Shown one piece after another: positions 33,259-42,418 of a stretch of 58,917 bases of DNA (positions are counted from its first letter, which is position 1; each line of letters opens with the position of its first letter). The notes below the pieces were generated by a model. It ran no database searches and had not been told where the DNA came from. It saw only the letters and a list, made by a program, of their open reading frames with translations. The translations under genes were made by a program, and so were the position numbers. Origin of the DNA: Pseudomonadota bacterium (lineage in GTDB: Bacteria; Pseudomonadota; Gammaproteobacteria; Burkholderiales; Burkholderiaceae_C); contig JAFEEH010000161.1 in the NCBI GenBank assembly GCA_018241185.1, positions 1 through 58,917 on the forward strand, in the 5' to 3' direction.

Positions 33259-33587
33259 GCGCCGTGGCCGAAGCCGCCCGGCCCGGACGGCCGGCGGGTG
33301 AAGTGCGCGTGGCGCTGCTCAAGGCAGCGCGCGAGCTGGCCACGCCCGACACCGCACCGACGCTGCTCGAGCTGGCCTGCCAGTCGCAGGTTGGTTTCAT
33401 GGCGGCGCGTCGCACGGTCGACAACCTTCGCCGCGCCGGCCGCCTGGTGGTGGTGCGCAGCCGAAAAGTGGACTACCGCAACCGCCCGGTGGCCGAGTAC
33501 GCCCGGCCCGAGGACCTGCAGCGCCTGGGCATCGCCCCGGCGCCGATCCGCTCGATCTTCCCTGATTGGCGCACGCCGATCGTCTGA
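33255..33587 (+). CDS. Winged-helix DNA-binding protein
   Basis: 110 residues, GTG start overlapping the preceding stop. PTLLELACQSQVGFMAARRT, then VDNLRRAGRLVVVRSRKVDY is a winged-helix pattern. Placed just before the primase, it may act as an origin-binding or regulatory partner in replication. Confidence 0.65.
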   Translation: MSAVAEAARPGRPAGEVRVALLKAARELATPDTAPTLLELACQSQVGFMAARRTVDNLRRAGRLVVVRSRKVDYRNRPVAEYARPEDLQRLGIAPAPIRSIFPDWRTPIV

Positions 33588-33595
33588 CGGGGCGC

Positions 33596-36193
33596 ATGAC
33601 CAAGGGATCACTTCCACCGATCGACTTCAAGGCGCTCGGGCAGGCTCTGCTGGTCCAGGCGGAGACGCTGGTGCCGCAGTGGCTGCCGGGCGGCGCACGC
33701 CGGGGGCCGGAGTACGTCTGCGCGTCGCTCACCACCAGCTCGCGCCGGAGCTTCTCGGTCAACCTCAAGACCGGCCAGTGGGCCGACTTCGCGGCCGATC
33801 TCAAGGGCGGCGACCTGGTGAGCCTGTACCAGGCCATCCATGACCTGTCGGCCGTCGAGGCAGCGCGCGAGCTGGCCGACCACCATGGTCTGCACGACGT
33901 GGCACGCATCGTGAAGCGCGGCGACACTGCGCCGCCACGGCCGCCGCCACCACCCGCCGCACCGGCGCCAGCGGGGCCTAGCCGCGATCGCGAGACCTGG
34001 ACGCCGGTGGTGCCGGTGCCCGCGACGGCGCTGCAGCCGACCTTCTGGCACCACGAGCGCAAGAACCCCGTGCACAAGGCGCCGTATCGCTCGGGCGATG
34101 CGCTGTACGGCTATGTGGTGCGGTTCATCGATTCCACCGGCGACAAGGTCACCATGCCCTACGTCTGGGCCAGCAGCAACCGCGACGGCTCGCAGAAATG
34201 GGTCTGGCGTGGCTGGGAGGAGCCGCGGCCGCTGTTCTTCGCCGATGGGCATCCGCCGGGCGATCGCACCGTGGTGCTGGTCGAGGGCGAGATCAAGGGC
34301 GAAGTGCTGCAGCAGCTGCTCGATGCCGGTGCGCCAGGCGTGTATTGCGTGGCCTCGTGGCCGAACGGCAGCAAGTCCTGGCGCAAGGCCGACTGGAGCT
34401 GGCTGGCCGGCACCACCGTGCTGCTGTGGCCGGACTGCGACAGCAAGCAGGAGCAGCTGACCAAGGCCGAAAAGCTGGCGTGCGGCGAGGACGAGGCGGC
34501 GATTGCCGCGGCCCAGCTCGCGAAGCCCTACCTGGCCGCGGAGAAGCAGCCCGGGCTGTCGGCCATGCTGGGCATCGGCGCCGTTCTTCGCGACCTGCAT
34601 GCGTGCGCAGTCTCGCTGCTGCCTTGCGACCCGCCGGGGGTGAAGCCTGACGGATGGGACGCGCGCGATGCGATCGAGACGGACGGATGGACGTACGCCG
34701 ACGTGCAGGCGTACTTTGCCCGCGCAGTCGTCCTCGCAACGCCGGCGGCAGAGCCTCCAGCGCCAAAAAATGCGCGCGAAGCCCCGGCTGGCGCTGAGGG
34801 CGGGGACGACGGCGACGGCGGGCGCCCTTGGTGGCTGCGCCCGTACTGGGACGCGGACAAGGGCCGGTGGCTCGTCTCGCGCAAGCTGGTGATCGCGGCG
34901 CTCACCCATGACGAGGCGCTGCAGGGCGTGCTGGGCCTCAACCTGCTCAGCAACAACATCGAGGCGCGCCAGGCATGGCCGTGGAAGTACGGCAAGCCGG
35001 GGCCGATCACGGGCGCCGTGGATCTGCTGCTGGGCCTGTACCTGAGCAAGACCTACGGCCTGCCGAGCATCAACCGGGCCGCGCTGGCCGAAGCGATCGA
35101 GACGGTCGCCCACGAAAACCAGTGGCACCCGGTGCGCGACTACCTGGAGTCGCTGCCGCCGCAGCGGGGGCGTGGCCTGATCGACAAGTGGCTGCTGATC
35201 GTGATCGGCGAATCCCCGGACTCGATTCCGGCGCCGCTGTTCGAGTACCTGCAGCTGGTCGGCCGCTACTGGCTGCTGGGCATGGTCAACCGGGTGATGG
35301 AGCCTGGCTGCCAGTTCGACTACTGCCCAGTGCTCGAGGGCAAGGGCGGCCTGCGCAAGACAACGATGGTGAAGATGCTCGCGACCATCCCCTGGTTCGG
35401 CAACACCCACTTCGAGATCGGCCGGGGCAAGGAAGGCCAGGAACAGGTGCAGGGCCTGTGGGTGTACGAGCTGGCCGAGCTGGCTAACTTCAGCAAGTCG
35501 GACATCAACCTCATCAAGGCTTTCATCTCGGCCACGGTCGACCGGTATCGGCCCAGCTATGGCCGCGTGGTGGAGGTGTTCCACCGCCAGTGCGTGATGG
35601 TCGGCACCACGAACGAGCGCACCTACCTGCGCGACCGAACCGGCAACCGGCGCTTCTGGCCGATCCCGGTGCGGCACGTCATCAATATCGACTGGCTGCT
35701 CAAGCACCGCGACGAACTGTTCGCCGAGGCTTATGCGCTCTACCAGCAAGGTGCGCAGTTCTTCCCGGACGGCGCGACCGAGGAGCGTCTCTTCGTGCCG
35801 ATGCAGGAGCAGCGCCTGGTCGAGACCGCGGTGATGAGCGAGCTGCTGCACGTGCTCACCCGGCCGTCGACGGCCACGGGCATCGGGTCGCAAGTCAATG
35901 GGCTGACCACGTTCGTGACCCTGTCCCAGCTCACCACGGCTCTCGGTGTCGACGCGGCAAAGAGCAACGCCGCGCTCGAAGGCCAGATCAAGTCCTGGAT
36001 GGAAGAGCAGGGCTGGGAGCGCAAGAAGAAACAGGTCAATGGCGTTCGGGCCTGGGGGTACGAAGCCCCTCGGATCTGGCCGCCACACGAGGGTGACGAG
36101 GCGGCACCACCGCCCGCCGCGCCGCCGAGTGCCGGCCCACCGCCGGCTCCTGAAAACCCATACGACGGAGACGCCGACGATGCGCCTTTCTGA
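33596..36193 (+). CDS. Replication protein: primase/TOPRIM-like N-terminus fused to VapE-like ATPase
   Basis: 865 residues. The N-terminus resembles the zinc-free primase start of phage replicases (SFSVNLKTGQWADFAADLKG). A TOPRIM-like block lies in about residues 215-300 (VVLVEGEIKGEVLQQLLDAG). From about residue 480 a VapE/helicase-type ATPase follows, with P-loop EGKGGLRKTTMVKML, ending in VMVGTTNERTYLRDRTGNR and a conserved RRFWPI box. The P-loop lacks the usual Gly before Lys. It would prime and unwind DNA for phage replication. Ends in a Pro-rich tail. Confidence 0.85.
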   Translation: MTKGSLPPIDFKALGQALLVQAETLVPQWLPGGARRGPEYVCASLTTSSRRSFSVNLKTGQWADFAADLKGGDLVSLYQAIHDLSAVEAARELADHHGLHDVARIVKRGDTAPPRPPPPPAAPAPAGPSRDRETWTPVVPVPATALQPTFWHHERKNPVHKAPYRSGDALYGYVVRFIDSTGDKVTMPYVWASSNRDGSQKWVWRGWEEPRPLFFADGHPPGDRTVVLVEGEIKGEVLQQLLDAGAPGVYCVASWPNGSKSWRKADWSWLAGTTVLLWPDCDSKQEQLTKAEKLACGEDEAAIAAAQLAKPYLAAEKQPGLSAMLGIGAVLRDLHACAVSLLPCDPPGVKPDGWDARDAIETDGWTYADVQAYFARAVVLATPAAEPPAPKNAREAPAGAEGGDDGDGGRPWWLRPYWDADKGRWLVSRKLVIAALTHDEALQGVLGLNLLSNNIEARQAWPWKYGKPGPITGAVDLLLGLYLSKTYGLPSINRAALAEAIETVAHENQWHPVRDYLESLPPQRGRGLIDKWLLIVIGESPDSIPAPLFEYLQLVGRYWLLGMVNRVMEPGCQFDYCPVLEGKGGLRKTTMVKMLATIPWFGNTHFEIGRGKEGQEQVQGLWVYELAELANFSKSDINLIKAFISATVDRYRPSYGRVVEVFHRQCVMVGTTNERTYLRDRTGNRRFWPIPVRHVINIDWLLKHRDELFAEAYALYQQGAQFFPDGATEERLFVPMQEQRLVETAVMSELLHVLTRPSTATGIGSQVNGLTTFVTLSQLTTALGVDAAKSNAALEGQIKSWMEEQGWERKKKQVNGVRAWGYEAPRIWPPHEGDEAAPPPAAPPSAGPPPAPENPYDGDADDAPF

Positions 36194-36538
36194 CCCTCAC
36201 ACGGTCAGGGCGCAGCAAACGCGCCGTGACGCAAGCACCGCCAGACGCAAGATTGGCAGCGGTGCGCCCGAAGGGCTGGGAGGCGCGCGGCGCCCCCATT
36301 GCGGTGCGGTAGCGGGGAAGTCGGCGCATGCGCCCATGACCTGAGTGTCCATGTGTCCACGGTGGCCGGCGCTTCCCCTGGAGCGCCAAGGCAGTGCTCT
36401 TCCTCGATCTTCGAGGTTGCAGCTGCTGCATGGCCCCCGCGGAATCACAAGGCGTGCGGCCGTAGGCGAGGGCGTGCACACGTGTGCACGCTCGCGCGCG
36501 CAGGCCGCTCGATCTCCCGTATGTCTCTATGAAGTGGG
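36194..36538. other. Non-coding gap after replication gene
   Basis: 345 bp with no credible gene. It starts with a CTGACC/GGTCAG hairpin at the primase stop and contains the third copy of the 16-bp palindrome (36474-36489). I see no clear promoter. It could hold an origin or regulatory region, but nothing in the sequence proves it. Confidence 0.5.
36474..36489. repeat. 16-bp palindrome copy 3 (GTGCACACGTGTGCAC)
   Basis: Exact copy in the non-coding gap, 50 bp upstream of the next gene. Confidence 0.88.
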
Positions 36539-36859
36539 ATGGACAGTATGGACACCAGTGCACCCAGCATCGACAAGGCCACAGAGGCGCAGCGGTTGGC
36601 CGACATCAAGGACCGCATGCCCGACACCTACGAAGCGATCCAACGCAAGGCCGGCGAGATTGGCAAACAGGCATTCAACCTGGTCCGGCGGGCGGTGCGC
36701 GGCGAGCCCGATTGCTTCTACGCGATCGAGCGGGGCAGGGTGGCGGGCACGCCCTTCTGCCAGGCGGTGATGGCAGAGGTGGCGGTGCAGATGGTGGAGT
36801 TCGGGTGCACTTACCTGTGCATCTGGCCCGTAAAGGATGGTGGTGATGGCAAGGCTTGA
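36539..36859 (+). CDS. Hypothetical phage protein
   Basis: 106 residues: KDRMPDTYEAIQRKAGEIGK, then NLVRRAVRGEPDCFYAIERG and CTYLCIWPVKD. No family recognised with certainty. It overlaps the Q-like gene start, indicating coupling. An ATG nine bases downstream is an equally possible start. Confidence 0.6.
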   Translation: MDSMDTSAPSIDKATEAQRLADIKDRMPDTYEAIQRKAGEIGKQAFNLVRRAVRGEPDCFYAIERGRVAGTPFCQAVMAEVAVQMVEFGCTYLCIWPVKDGGDGKA

Positions 36860-37247
36860 CTGGATCGTGGCGCGATTGAACAACTGGGCGCGGTGGCGCG
36901 CCTCGATGGCAGGCAGTGGCCTCGGCTACTCGTCACAGGCAGCCTTCCTGAACGACCTCCCTGGGGCCGACCGCGAGGTGAAGTTGCCGATTGACGACAT
37001 CGAGGGCAGCATCACCGATGAAGCGGTGAAGTCACTCGAACACTCTCGGCCCCACCTGTACGCCGTGCTGTGGTGTATGTATCCCTTCGGGCTGGGTGTC
37101 TCTGGCACATGCAAGCGCCTGGGCTGCGATCGATCCAACGTGTATTCGCTGCTGGACGTGGCGGACAGGCAGCTCGCCGCGTGGTTCACCGATCGGGCCG
37201 ATCGACAGCGGGCGGCTGCTGCCGAAAAAAGGAGTTTTACGTCATAG
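36846..37247 (+). CDS. Q-like late antitermination candidate
   Basis: 133 residues. DWIVARLNNWARWRASMAGS, then AVKSLEHSRPHLYAVLWCMY and CKRLGCDRSNVYSLLDVADR, an HTH-containing pattern like phage late-gene antitermination proteins of the Q/DUF1133 type. Its position directly before an intrinsic terminator and the packaging genes is the typical Q position. Family assignment is by pattern only. Confidence 0.62.
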   Translation: MARLDWIVARLNNWARWRASMAGSGLGYSSQAAFLNDLPGADREVKLPIDDIEGSITDEAVKSLEHSRPHLYAVLWCMYPFGLGVSGTCKRLGCDRSNVYSLLDVADRQLAAWFTDRADRQRAAAAEKRSFTS

Positions 37248-37310
37248 ACACTTTTGGTAGATTTCAGGCACTCTGTGTGACAGGCAACTCTGAAGCACGG
37301 TGACCTTCCA

Positions 37311-37341
37311 AGCCCGCCCTCGGCAACGATGGCGGGCTTTT
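37311..37341 (+). terminator. Intrinsic terminator between Q-like gene and late operon
   Basis: AGCCCGCC and GGCGGGCT form an 8-bp stem followed by TTTT. Located 64 bp after the Q-like gene and just before the tRNA, it is placed like lambda tR'. Confidence 0.78.
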
Positions 37342-37346
37342 GCATT

Positions 37347-37419
37347 CGTGGCGTAGAGCAGTTGGTAGCTCGCCAGGCTCATAACCTGGAGGTCGCACGT
37401 TCGAGTCGTGCCGCCGCAT
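37347..37419 (+). tRNA. tRNA with CAT anticodon, initiator-like (tRNA-fMet type)
   Basis: Complete cloverleaf by hand. Acceptor CGTGGCG/CGCCGCA; D stem GAGC/GCTC with loop AGTTGGTA; anticodon stem CCAGG/CCTGG with loop CTCATAA; variable loop AGGTC; T stem GCACG/CGTGC with loop TTCGAGT. Two initiator hallmarks are present: C1xA72 mismatch at the acceptor end and A11:T24 in the D stem. The anticodon stem has two, not three, of the G:C pairs of a bacterial initiator. CCA is not encoded. It lies between the Q-like gene and terminase. Confidence 0.85.
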
Positions 37420-37581
37420 CCCCTCAAACCCAGCGCAGTCAGCATGCACCCGTCCTCTTCCGGGGCGCATGTCGCGCTGGCCCGAGCAGCGATGGGGTGT
37501 AAATCGCAGCCACCGTGAAGCCCGCCGGCACCCGTGCTGTTCTTCCTCCCGGCACGCCGGCGGGCCGAGCGGACCCAGCCC

Positions 37582-37938
37582 ATGCCTAGCTCAGCGCCTC
37601 GACCTTGCACGCATCCCGGATGCAGCGCACTCGTGCGCGACGGTTCGGGCCGTTGCCCAAAGCATCCACGCCAGGCGTGGGCCAAGGCAACACCGACGAA
37701 GCGGATCACCGGGCGGCGCCTGCAGGCGATGCGCGCCGCGCTCTTCCAGCGTCAGCCGCTGTGTGTCGAGTGCGAGCGGCATGGCGTCGTGACCATCGCC
37801 ACACAGCGCGACCACATCAAGCCGCTTGCAGAGGGCGGTGCGGACGACGAGTCGAACGAGCAGGCGCTGTGCGACGACTGCCACGAAGCGAAGTCACTTG
37901 CCGAAGCCCTGAGGGCGCGCCGCAGGGGCTTCGCCTGA
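37582..37938 (+). CDS. HNH endonuclease
   Basis: 118 residues. An N-terminal Cys/His knuckle (CTHPGCSALV, GRCPKHP) precedes the HNH motif CVECERHGV, RDHIKPLAEGGADDESN, ALCDDCHEAK. In HK97-type phages the HNH protein next to terminase is required with TerL for DNA packaging cleavage. ATG at 37582 fits the protein start PSSAPRPCTHPG; the upstream in-frame start would be rich in Arg and unlikely. Confidence 0.9.
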   Translation: MPSSAPRPCTHPGCSALVRDGSGRCPKHPRQAWAKATPTKRITGRRLQAMRAALFQRQPLCVECERHGVVTIATQRDHIKPLAEGGADDESNEQALCDDCHEAKSLAEALRARRRGFA

Positions 37939-38064
37939 CCCCTGCCCGGGCACCCGCACCCCCGGGGTGGTCAAAAGTCCAGGGGCGCCGGCCGGAAACC
38001 GATCGGTTCCCCAAATTTTCGTGTGCGCAGGTATTGGGTGGGGGGGTACTCCCTGGAGGACGTC

Positions 38065-38619
38065 ATGACTGGATCTCGTGGACCGCTGCCGAAGCCGGCC
38101 GCGCTGAAGCTGCTCGAGGGGAACGCCGGCAAGCGCCCGCTGGACCTGGCCGCTGGCGTCAACCCGCGCATCGAGATTCCCTCGGCTCCGAAGCATCTCG
38201 GCCAGGAAGCCCGGAAGGAATGGAAGCGGATCACGCCGCTCCTCGAGGAGCTCGGCCTGATCAGCGGCCTGGACCGGTCGGCCCTGGCGCTGTACTGCCA
38301 GGCCGTCGGCCGTTTGGCCGAGTTGGAGACCGCGTTCAACGGCCAGGTCGCGCGCATGGTCGACGAGGGCATGCTCTACGCCGACGCTGTCTACAAGGCC
38401 AGCTACAGCGTAACGCCGAGCGGCTACGCGCAGCAGAGCGTCATCGTCCAGCTGATCGGCAAGCACCGCGACCAGGTCAACCGCTACCTGATGCACTTCG
38501 GTCTGAGCCCGGCGGCCCGCGGCCGCGTCCAGGCGTCGAACTACGTGCAGCCGACCCTGCCGGGCATCGACCCGAAGCCGGAGCAACCCGCCGGCTTCGC
38601 GATGTTCGCCGTCCGGTGA
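38065..38619 (+). CDS. terS: Terminase small subunit (P27 family)
   Basis: 184 residues. Starts GSRGPLPKPAALKLLEGNAG, typical of P27-type small terminases, then LGQEARKEWKRITPLLEELG. It recognises the packaging site and recruits the large subunit. GGAGGACGTC lies before the ATG. Stop overlaps the GTG of terL. Confidence 0.93.
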   Translation: MTGSRGPLPKPAALKLLEGNAGKRPLDLAAGVNPRIEIPSAPKHLGQEARKEWKRITPLLEELGLISGLDRSALALYCQAVGRLAELETAFNGQVARMVDEGMLYADAVYKASYSVTPSGYAQQSVIVQLIGKHRDQVNRYLMHFGLSPAARGRVQASNYVQPTLPGIDPKPEQPAGFAMFAVR

Positions 38620-40286
38620 ATGAGTATGTCGAGCGCGCCCAGCAGTACATGCGCGACATCCAGGCGGGGACGATCCCCGCCTGCAAGTGGGTGCGCCTGG
38701 CGGTGCAGCGCCAGATCGACGACCTGGCGCGCGTGCCCTCCGCCGAGTGGCCATGGGTCTTCGACGAGACGCGGGCCGCGCGGCCCTGCGCGTTCATCGA
38801 GCTCCTGCCGCACATCAAGGGCAAGTGGGCGCGCGATGGCAAGCGCATCGAGCTGGAGCCGTGGCAGTGCTTCATCCTGACCACGGTCTTCGGCTGGGTG
38901 CACGCCGAGACCGGCCTGCGGCGCTTCCTGGAGGCCTACGAGGAAGAGGCCCGCAAGAACGGGAAGAGCGCGAAGGGCTCGGGTCTGCTGCTGTACATGC
39001 TGACGGCCGACGGCGAGCATGGCGCCGAGTGCTACACCGCGGCGACCACCCGCGACCAGGCGCGCATCGTGTTCGACGACGCGAAGGCGATGGCCGAGCG
39101 ATCGCCAGGGCTGCGCACGCATCTGGGCGTTGCCATCATGCAGCACAGCCTGACGGTGGCGCACACCTCGAGCAAGGCTGCACCGCTCGCGGCGGAAGGC
39201 AGCACGCTGGACGGGCTGAACGTCCACTTCGCGCTGCTGGATGAGCTGCACGCGCACAAGACCCGCGCCGTCTACGACGTGATCGACACGGCCCGCGGCG
39301 CCCGCGAGCAGCCGCTGTTGTGGACGATCACGACCGCCGGCACGGACCGCTCGGGCATCTGCTACGAGCGCCGCACGCACGTGACGAAGATCCTCGACCG
39401 CGTCGTCGTCGACGAGCGGGTCTTCGGGATCATCTACACGCTGGACGACGGCGACGACCACTTCGACCCGGCCAACTGGATCAAGGCCAACCCGAACCTC
39501 GGCAAGTCGGTGCAGCTGGACGAGCTGACCGCCCAGGCGCGCAAGGCAGAGGCGGTGCCCAGCGCGCTGAACAACTTCCTCACCAAGCGGCTCAACGTCT
39601 GGGTGAACGGCGAAAGCCCGTGGATGGACATGCGCGCGTGGGACCGCTGCGCCGACACCACCCTCCGCCTGCACGACTTCGCCGGCGAGCGCTGCTGGAT
39701 GGGCCTCGACCTGGCGCAGAAGAAGGACTTCGCGGCACTGGTGCTGGTCTTCCAGCGCGAGGGCGTCTGGTACGTCTTCACCCGGCTGTACCTCAACGAC
39801 CTGGCCGTGCAGGAAAGCGGGAACGCGCACCTGAGCGGCTGGGCACGGCAGGGCTACGTCGAAGTGACCGACGGCGAGGCGACCGACTTCGACGTGATCG
39901 CCGAGGACCTTCGGCGCTACTGCCGTGACTTCGATGTGCAGGAGGTCGCGTTCGACCCGGCGCTGTCGATGTACTTCGCCGGGAAGCTGATCGACGAGGG
40001 ACTGCCGCTGGTCGAGATCACGCAGCGCGCGGCGTTCTTCACGCCTCCGCTCATCCAGGTCGAGAACCTGGTGCTCGAGCGGAAGCTGCGCTTCGACGGC
40101 AACCCGGTGATGAGCTGGATGGTGAGCAACCTGGTGGTGAAGGTCAGCAAGTTCAACGAGCTGCGGCAGCCGACCAAGGAACGCCCCGAGAACAAGATCG
40201 ACGGACCCATGGCGATGCTGATGGCGCTCGGCCGCGCGCTGGCCGGAGAGACCGACGAGGTCACACAAGGATTCGTATCGCTATGA
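38616..40286 (+). CDS. terL: Terminase large subunit (HK97 type)
   Basis: 556 residues, GTG start overlapping the TerS stop. ATPase domain with a deviant Walker A in EEEARKNGKSAKGSG and Walker B HFALLDELHAH; the C-terminal nuclease domain shows MGLDLAQKKDFAALVLVF and ENKIDGPMAMLMALGRA. It powers DNA translocation into the prohead and cuts the genome. The 3' end overlaps the portal start. Confidence 0.95.
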   Translation: MNEYVERAQQYMRDIQAGTIPACKWVRLAVQRQIDDLARVPSAEWPWVFDETRAARPCAFIELLPHIKGKWARDGKRIELEPWQCFILTTVFGWVHAETGLRRFLEAYEEEARKNGKSAKGSGLLLYMLTADGEHGAECYTAATTRDQARIVFDDAKAMAERSPGLRTHLGVAIMQHSLTVAHTSSKAAPLAAEGSTLDGLNVHFALLDELHAHKTRAVYDVIDTARGAREQPLLWTITTAGTDRSGICYERRTHVTKILDRVVVDERVFGIIYTLDDGDDHFDPANWIKANPNLGKSVQLDELTAQARKAEAVPSALNNFLTKRLNVWVNGESPWMDMRAWDRCADTTLRLHDFAGERCWMGLDLAQKKDFAALVLVFQREGVWYVFTRLYLNDLAVQESGNAHLSGWARQGYVEVTDGEATDFDVIAEDLRRYCRDFDVQEVAFDPALSMYFAGKLIDEGLPLVEITQRAAFFTPPLIQVENLVLERKLRFDGNPVMSWMVSNLVVKVSKFNELRQPTKERPENKIDGPMAMLMALGRALAGETDEVTQGFVSL

Positions 40287-41632
40287 CCATGCTCAACCTC
40301 ACCGCGCGGGCGCACACCTCGCGCGTCCTGGCGGACTGGGCGGCATCGCGCCCAGGCGCCATGCAGCGGATCGACGCGGTGCGCAACGACGTGACCGACA
40401 GCACGGAAGTGATCAAGTCGAGCGACCCGCGCGTGCTGGACCTCTTCGGCGTCGGCCCGGCTGCTGCTGGTGTCGCGGTCACACCCGAGACGGCCATGCG
40501 CGTGTCGACCGTCTTCGCCTGCGTGCGGATCATCTCCACCGCCATCGCGTCGCTGCCGATCCACATCTACCGGCGCACACCCAAGGGTCGCGAGAGGGTC
40601 GAGGACTCGGCTCTGTGGTACCTGCTGAACGAGCAGCCGGCGGCGCGCTTCACCGGCGCATCGCACTGGGAGGCCGTCGGCGCGAGCACCCAGTTGCGCG
40701 GAGATGCCTTCACGTTTATCGGCCGCAGGCGCAGCGGCGCGATCGCGGAGCTCGTCCCGTTGCCCTGGTCCGCCGTCCGCGTGGAGCGCGTGCAGACCGA
40801 CACCGACGACCGCCTGAAGTACTTCATCCAGGACGGCCTGCAGACCTGGGGCGCCGACCAGGACGACATGCTGCACTTCCCGGGCTTTGGGTTCAACGGG
40901 CTGCGCGGCATGAGCGTCATCCAGCACGCCGCGCGCAACGCGGCGGGTACGGCGCTGGCGATGGACGAGTACAGCGGCCGGTTCTTCGCTGGCGGCGCCC
41001 ACCCGTCGATCGTGCTGAAAACGCCGAACAAGATGAGCGACGACCTCATCAAGAAGCTGCAGGAGGCATTCGCGCTGAAGTACTCTGGCGTGGACAACGC
41101 CCACAAGCTGCCGCTGATCCTGACCGAGGGCCTGTCGGCCGACACCCTTAGCGTCAACGCTGACGACGCCCAGCTGCTCGAGGCGCGCAAGTTCCAGGTC
41201 GTTGACATCGCCCGTGCCTTCGGCGTCCCGCCGCACCTGGTCGGTGAGACCAGTGCCAGCACCAGCTGGGGGACCGGCATCGAGGCGATGGGCCGCGCTT
41301 TCGTGATGTTCTCGCTGCAGCCGCACCTGAACCGCATCGAGCAGGAGCTCAACCGCAAGCTGTTCCGCGTCGCCGGCACCTTCGTCGAGTTCAACCGCGA
41401 CGCGCTGCTCGAGGGCGACAGCCAGGCGCAGGCCAAGGTGTTCCGGGCGGCCATCGGCGGCCCAGGCCAGGGCCCGGGCTACATGACGGTCGACGAGATC
41501 CGCGCCCTCAAGAACCTGCCCCCGCTCCAAGGGCGCAGCGCCGAGGTCTATTTCCCGCCGGAGAACGCGTCCGGCAAACCCGCAAAGGACGACTCCAATG
41601 ACGATCCCGAAACTTCTCCAGCTGCTGCGTGA
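40283..41632 (+). CDS. Portal protein (HK97 gp3 family)
   Basis: 449 residues. VSTVFACVRIISTAIASLPI near the N-terminus and FGVPPHLVGETSASTSWGTG are the family's diagnostic blocks. It forms the dodecameric DNA entry ring at one capsid vertex. The stop region overlaps the start of the protease gene by 35 bp. Confidence 0.95.
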   Translation: MTMLNLTARAHTSRVLADWAASRPGAMQRIDAVRNDVTDSTEVIKSSDPRVLDLFGVGPAAAGVAVTPETAMRVSTVFACVRIISTAIASLPIHIYRRTPKGRERVEDSALWYLLNEQPAARFTGASHWEAVGASTQLRGDAFTFIGRRRSGAIAELVPLPWSAVRVERVQTDTDDRLKYFIQDGLQTWGADQDDMLHFPGFGFNGLRGMSVIQHAARNAAGTALAMDEYSGRFFAGGAHPSIVLKTPNKMSDDLIKKLQEAFALKYSGVDNAHKLPLILTEGLSADTLSVNADDAQLLEARKFQVVDIARAFGVPPHLVGETSASTSWGTGIEAMGRAFVMFSLQPHLNRIEQELNRKLFRVAGTFVEFNRDALLEGDSQAQAKVFRAAIGGPGQGPGYMTVDEIRALKNLPPLQGRSAEVYFPPENASGKPAKDDSNDDPETSPAAA

Positions 41633-42341
41633 CAACGCCGCCGCCGAGCGCAAGCCGCTCAACCTGGTGCGCAACGAAGCGGCCGACGAGGCGACGCTCT
41701 ACGTCTACGACGTGATCGATGCCTGGTGGGGCGTCTCCGCCGAGGCGGTGTCGAAGGCCATCGCTGGACTCGACCCCAAGGCCACGCTGCATGTGCGCGT
41801 GAACTCGCCTGGCGGCGACGTCTTCGAGGGGCGGGCGATCCGCACCGCGTTGCGCCAGCACAAGGGCAAGACCGTGGGCCACATCGACGGCCTGGCGGCG
41901 AGCGCGGCCACCACCGTCGTCGACGGCTGCGCCGAAATCGAGATCTCCGACGGCGCGTTTTACATGATCCACAACAGCTGGACCTTCGCGATGGGCAACC
42001 GCGAGGAGATGCGCCGCACGGCCGACCTGCTGGAGCAGATCGATGGCGCGATCGTCGCCGACTACGCAAAGCGCACCGGCAAGGACCTGCAGCAACTGGT
42101 GCAGTGGATGAACGACGAGACCTGGTTCACGGCCGCCCAGGCCGTCGAACACGGCTTCGCGTCCCGGCTTGCACCCGAGGACTCGGCTGCCCCGGAGGAC
42201 AGCGCCAAGCGCAGCTGGAACCTCAGCTCCTACGACAAGGTGCCCAAGGCCCTCACCGAGGCGCCACCGGCCAACGAACCCGACTACGCAGCCATGCGCG
42301 CGCACGCCGAGCGCCGACTGCGGGTCCTGCAGATCGCCTGA
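41598..42341 (+). CDS. Head maturation protease, ClpP-like
   Basis: 247 residues, S14-type peptidase. The oxyanion strand VRVNSPGGDVFEGRAI, the nucleophile Ser in DGLAASAATTVVDG and the His in FYMIHNSWTFAMG are visible. It cleaves capsid scaffold domains during head maturation. A short terminator follows before the capsid gene. Confidence 0.94.
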   Translation: MTIPKLLQLLRDNAAAERKPLNLVRNEAADEATLYVYDVIDAWWGVSAEAVSKAIAGLDPKATLHVRVNSPGGDVFEGRAIRTALRQHKGKTVGHIDGLAASAATTVVDGCAEIEISDGAFYMIHNSWTFAMGNREEMRRTADLLEQIDGAIVADYAKRTGKDLQQLVQWMNDETWFTAAQAVEHGFASRLAPEDSAAPEDSAKRSWNLSSYDKVPKALTEAPPANEPDYAAMRAHAERRLRVLQIA

Positions 42342-42361
42342 CGCTCTCGCGCAGCGAAGCC

Positions 42362-42390
42362 GCCGCCTCCCAGTGAGGCGGCTTTTTTTT
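42362..42390 (+). terminator. Intrinsic terminator between protease and capsid genes
   Basis: GCCGCCTC / GAGGCGGC stem, loop CCAGT, eight T. Placed inside the late operon, it would act as an attenuator unless antiterminated. Confidence 0.82.
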
Positions 42391-42418
42391 GTCCGCTCAT
42401 CACCTGAAAGGAACCACC

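Noticed and set aside
36197-36481. Leftward 94-codon frame in the gap after the replication gene
   Set aside because: Arg/Pro/Ser-rich composition and no ribosome site; looks non-coding.
37605-38615. Upstream extension of the terminase frame over HNH and small terminase
   Set aside because: The extension has no domains and overlaps two recognised genes; GTG at 38616 is the natural TerL start.
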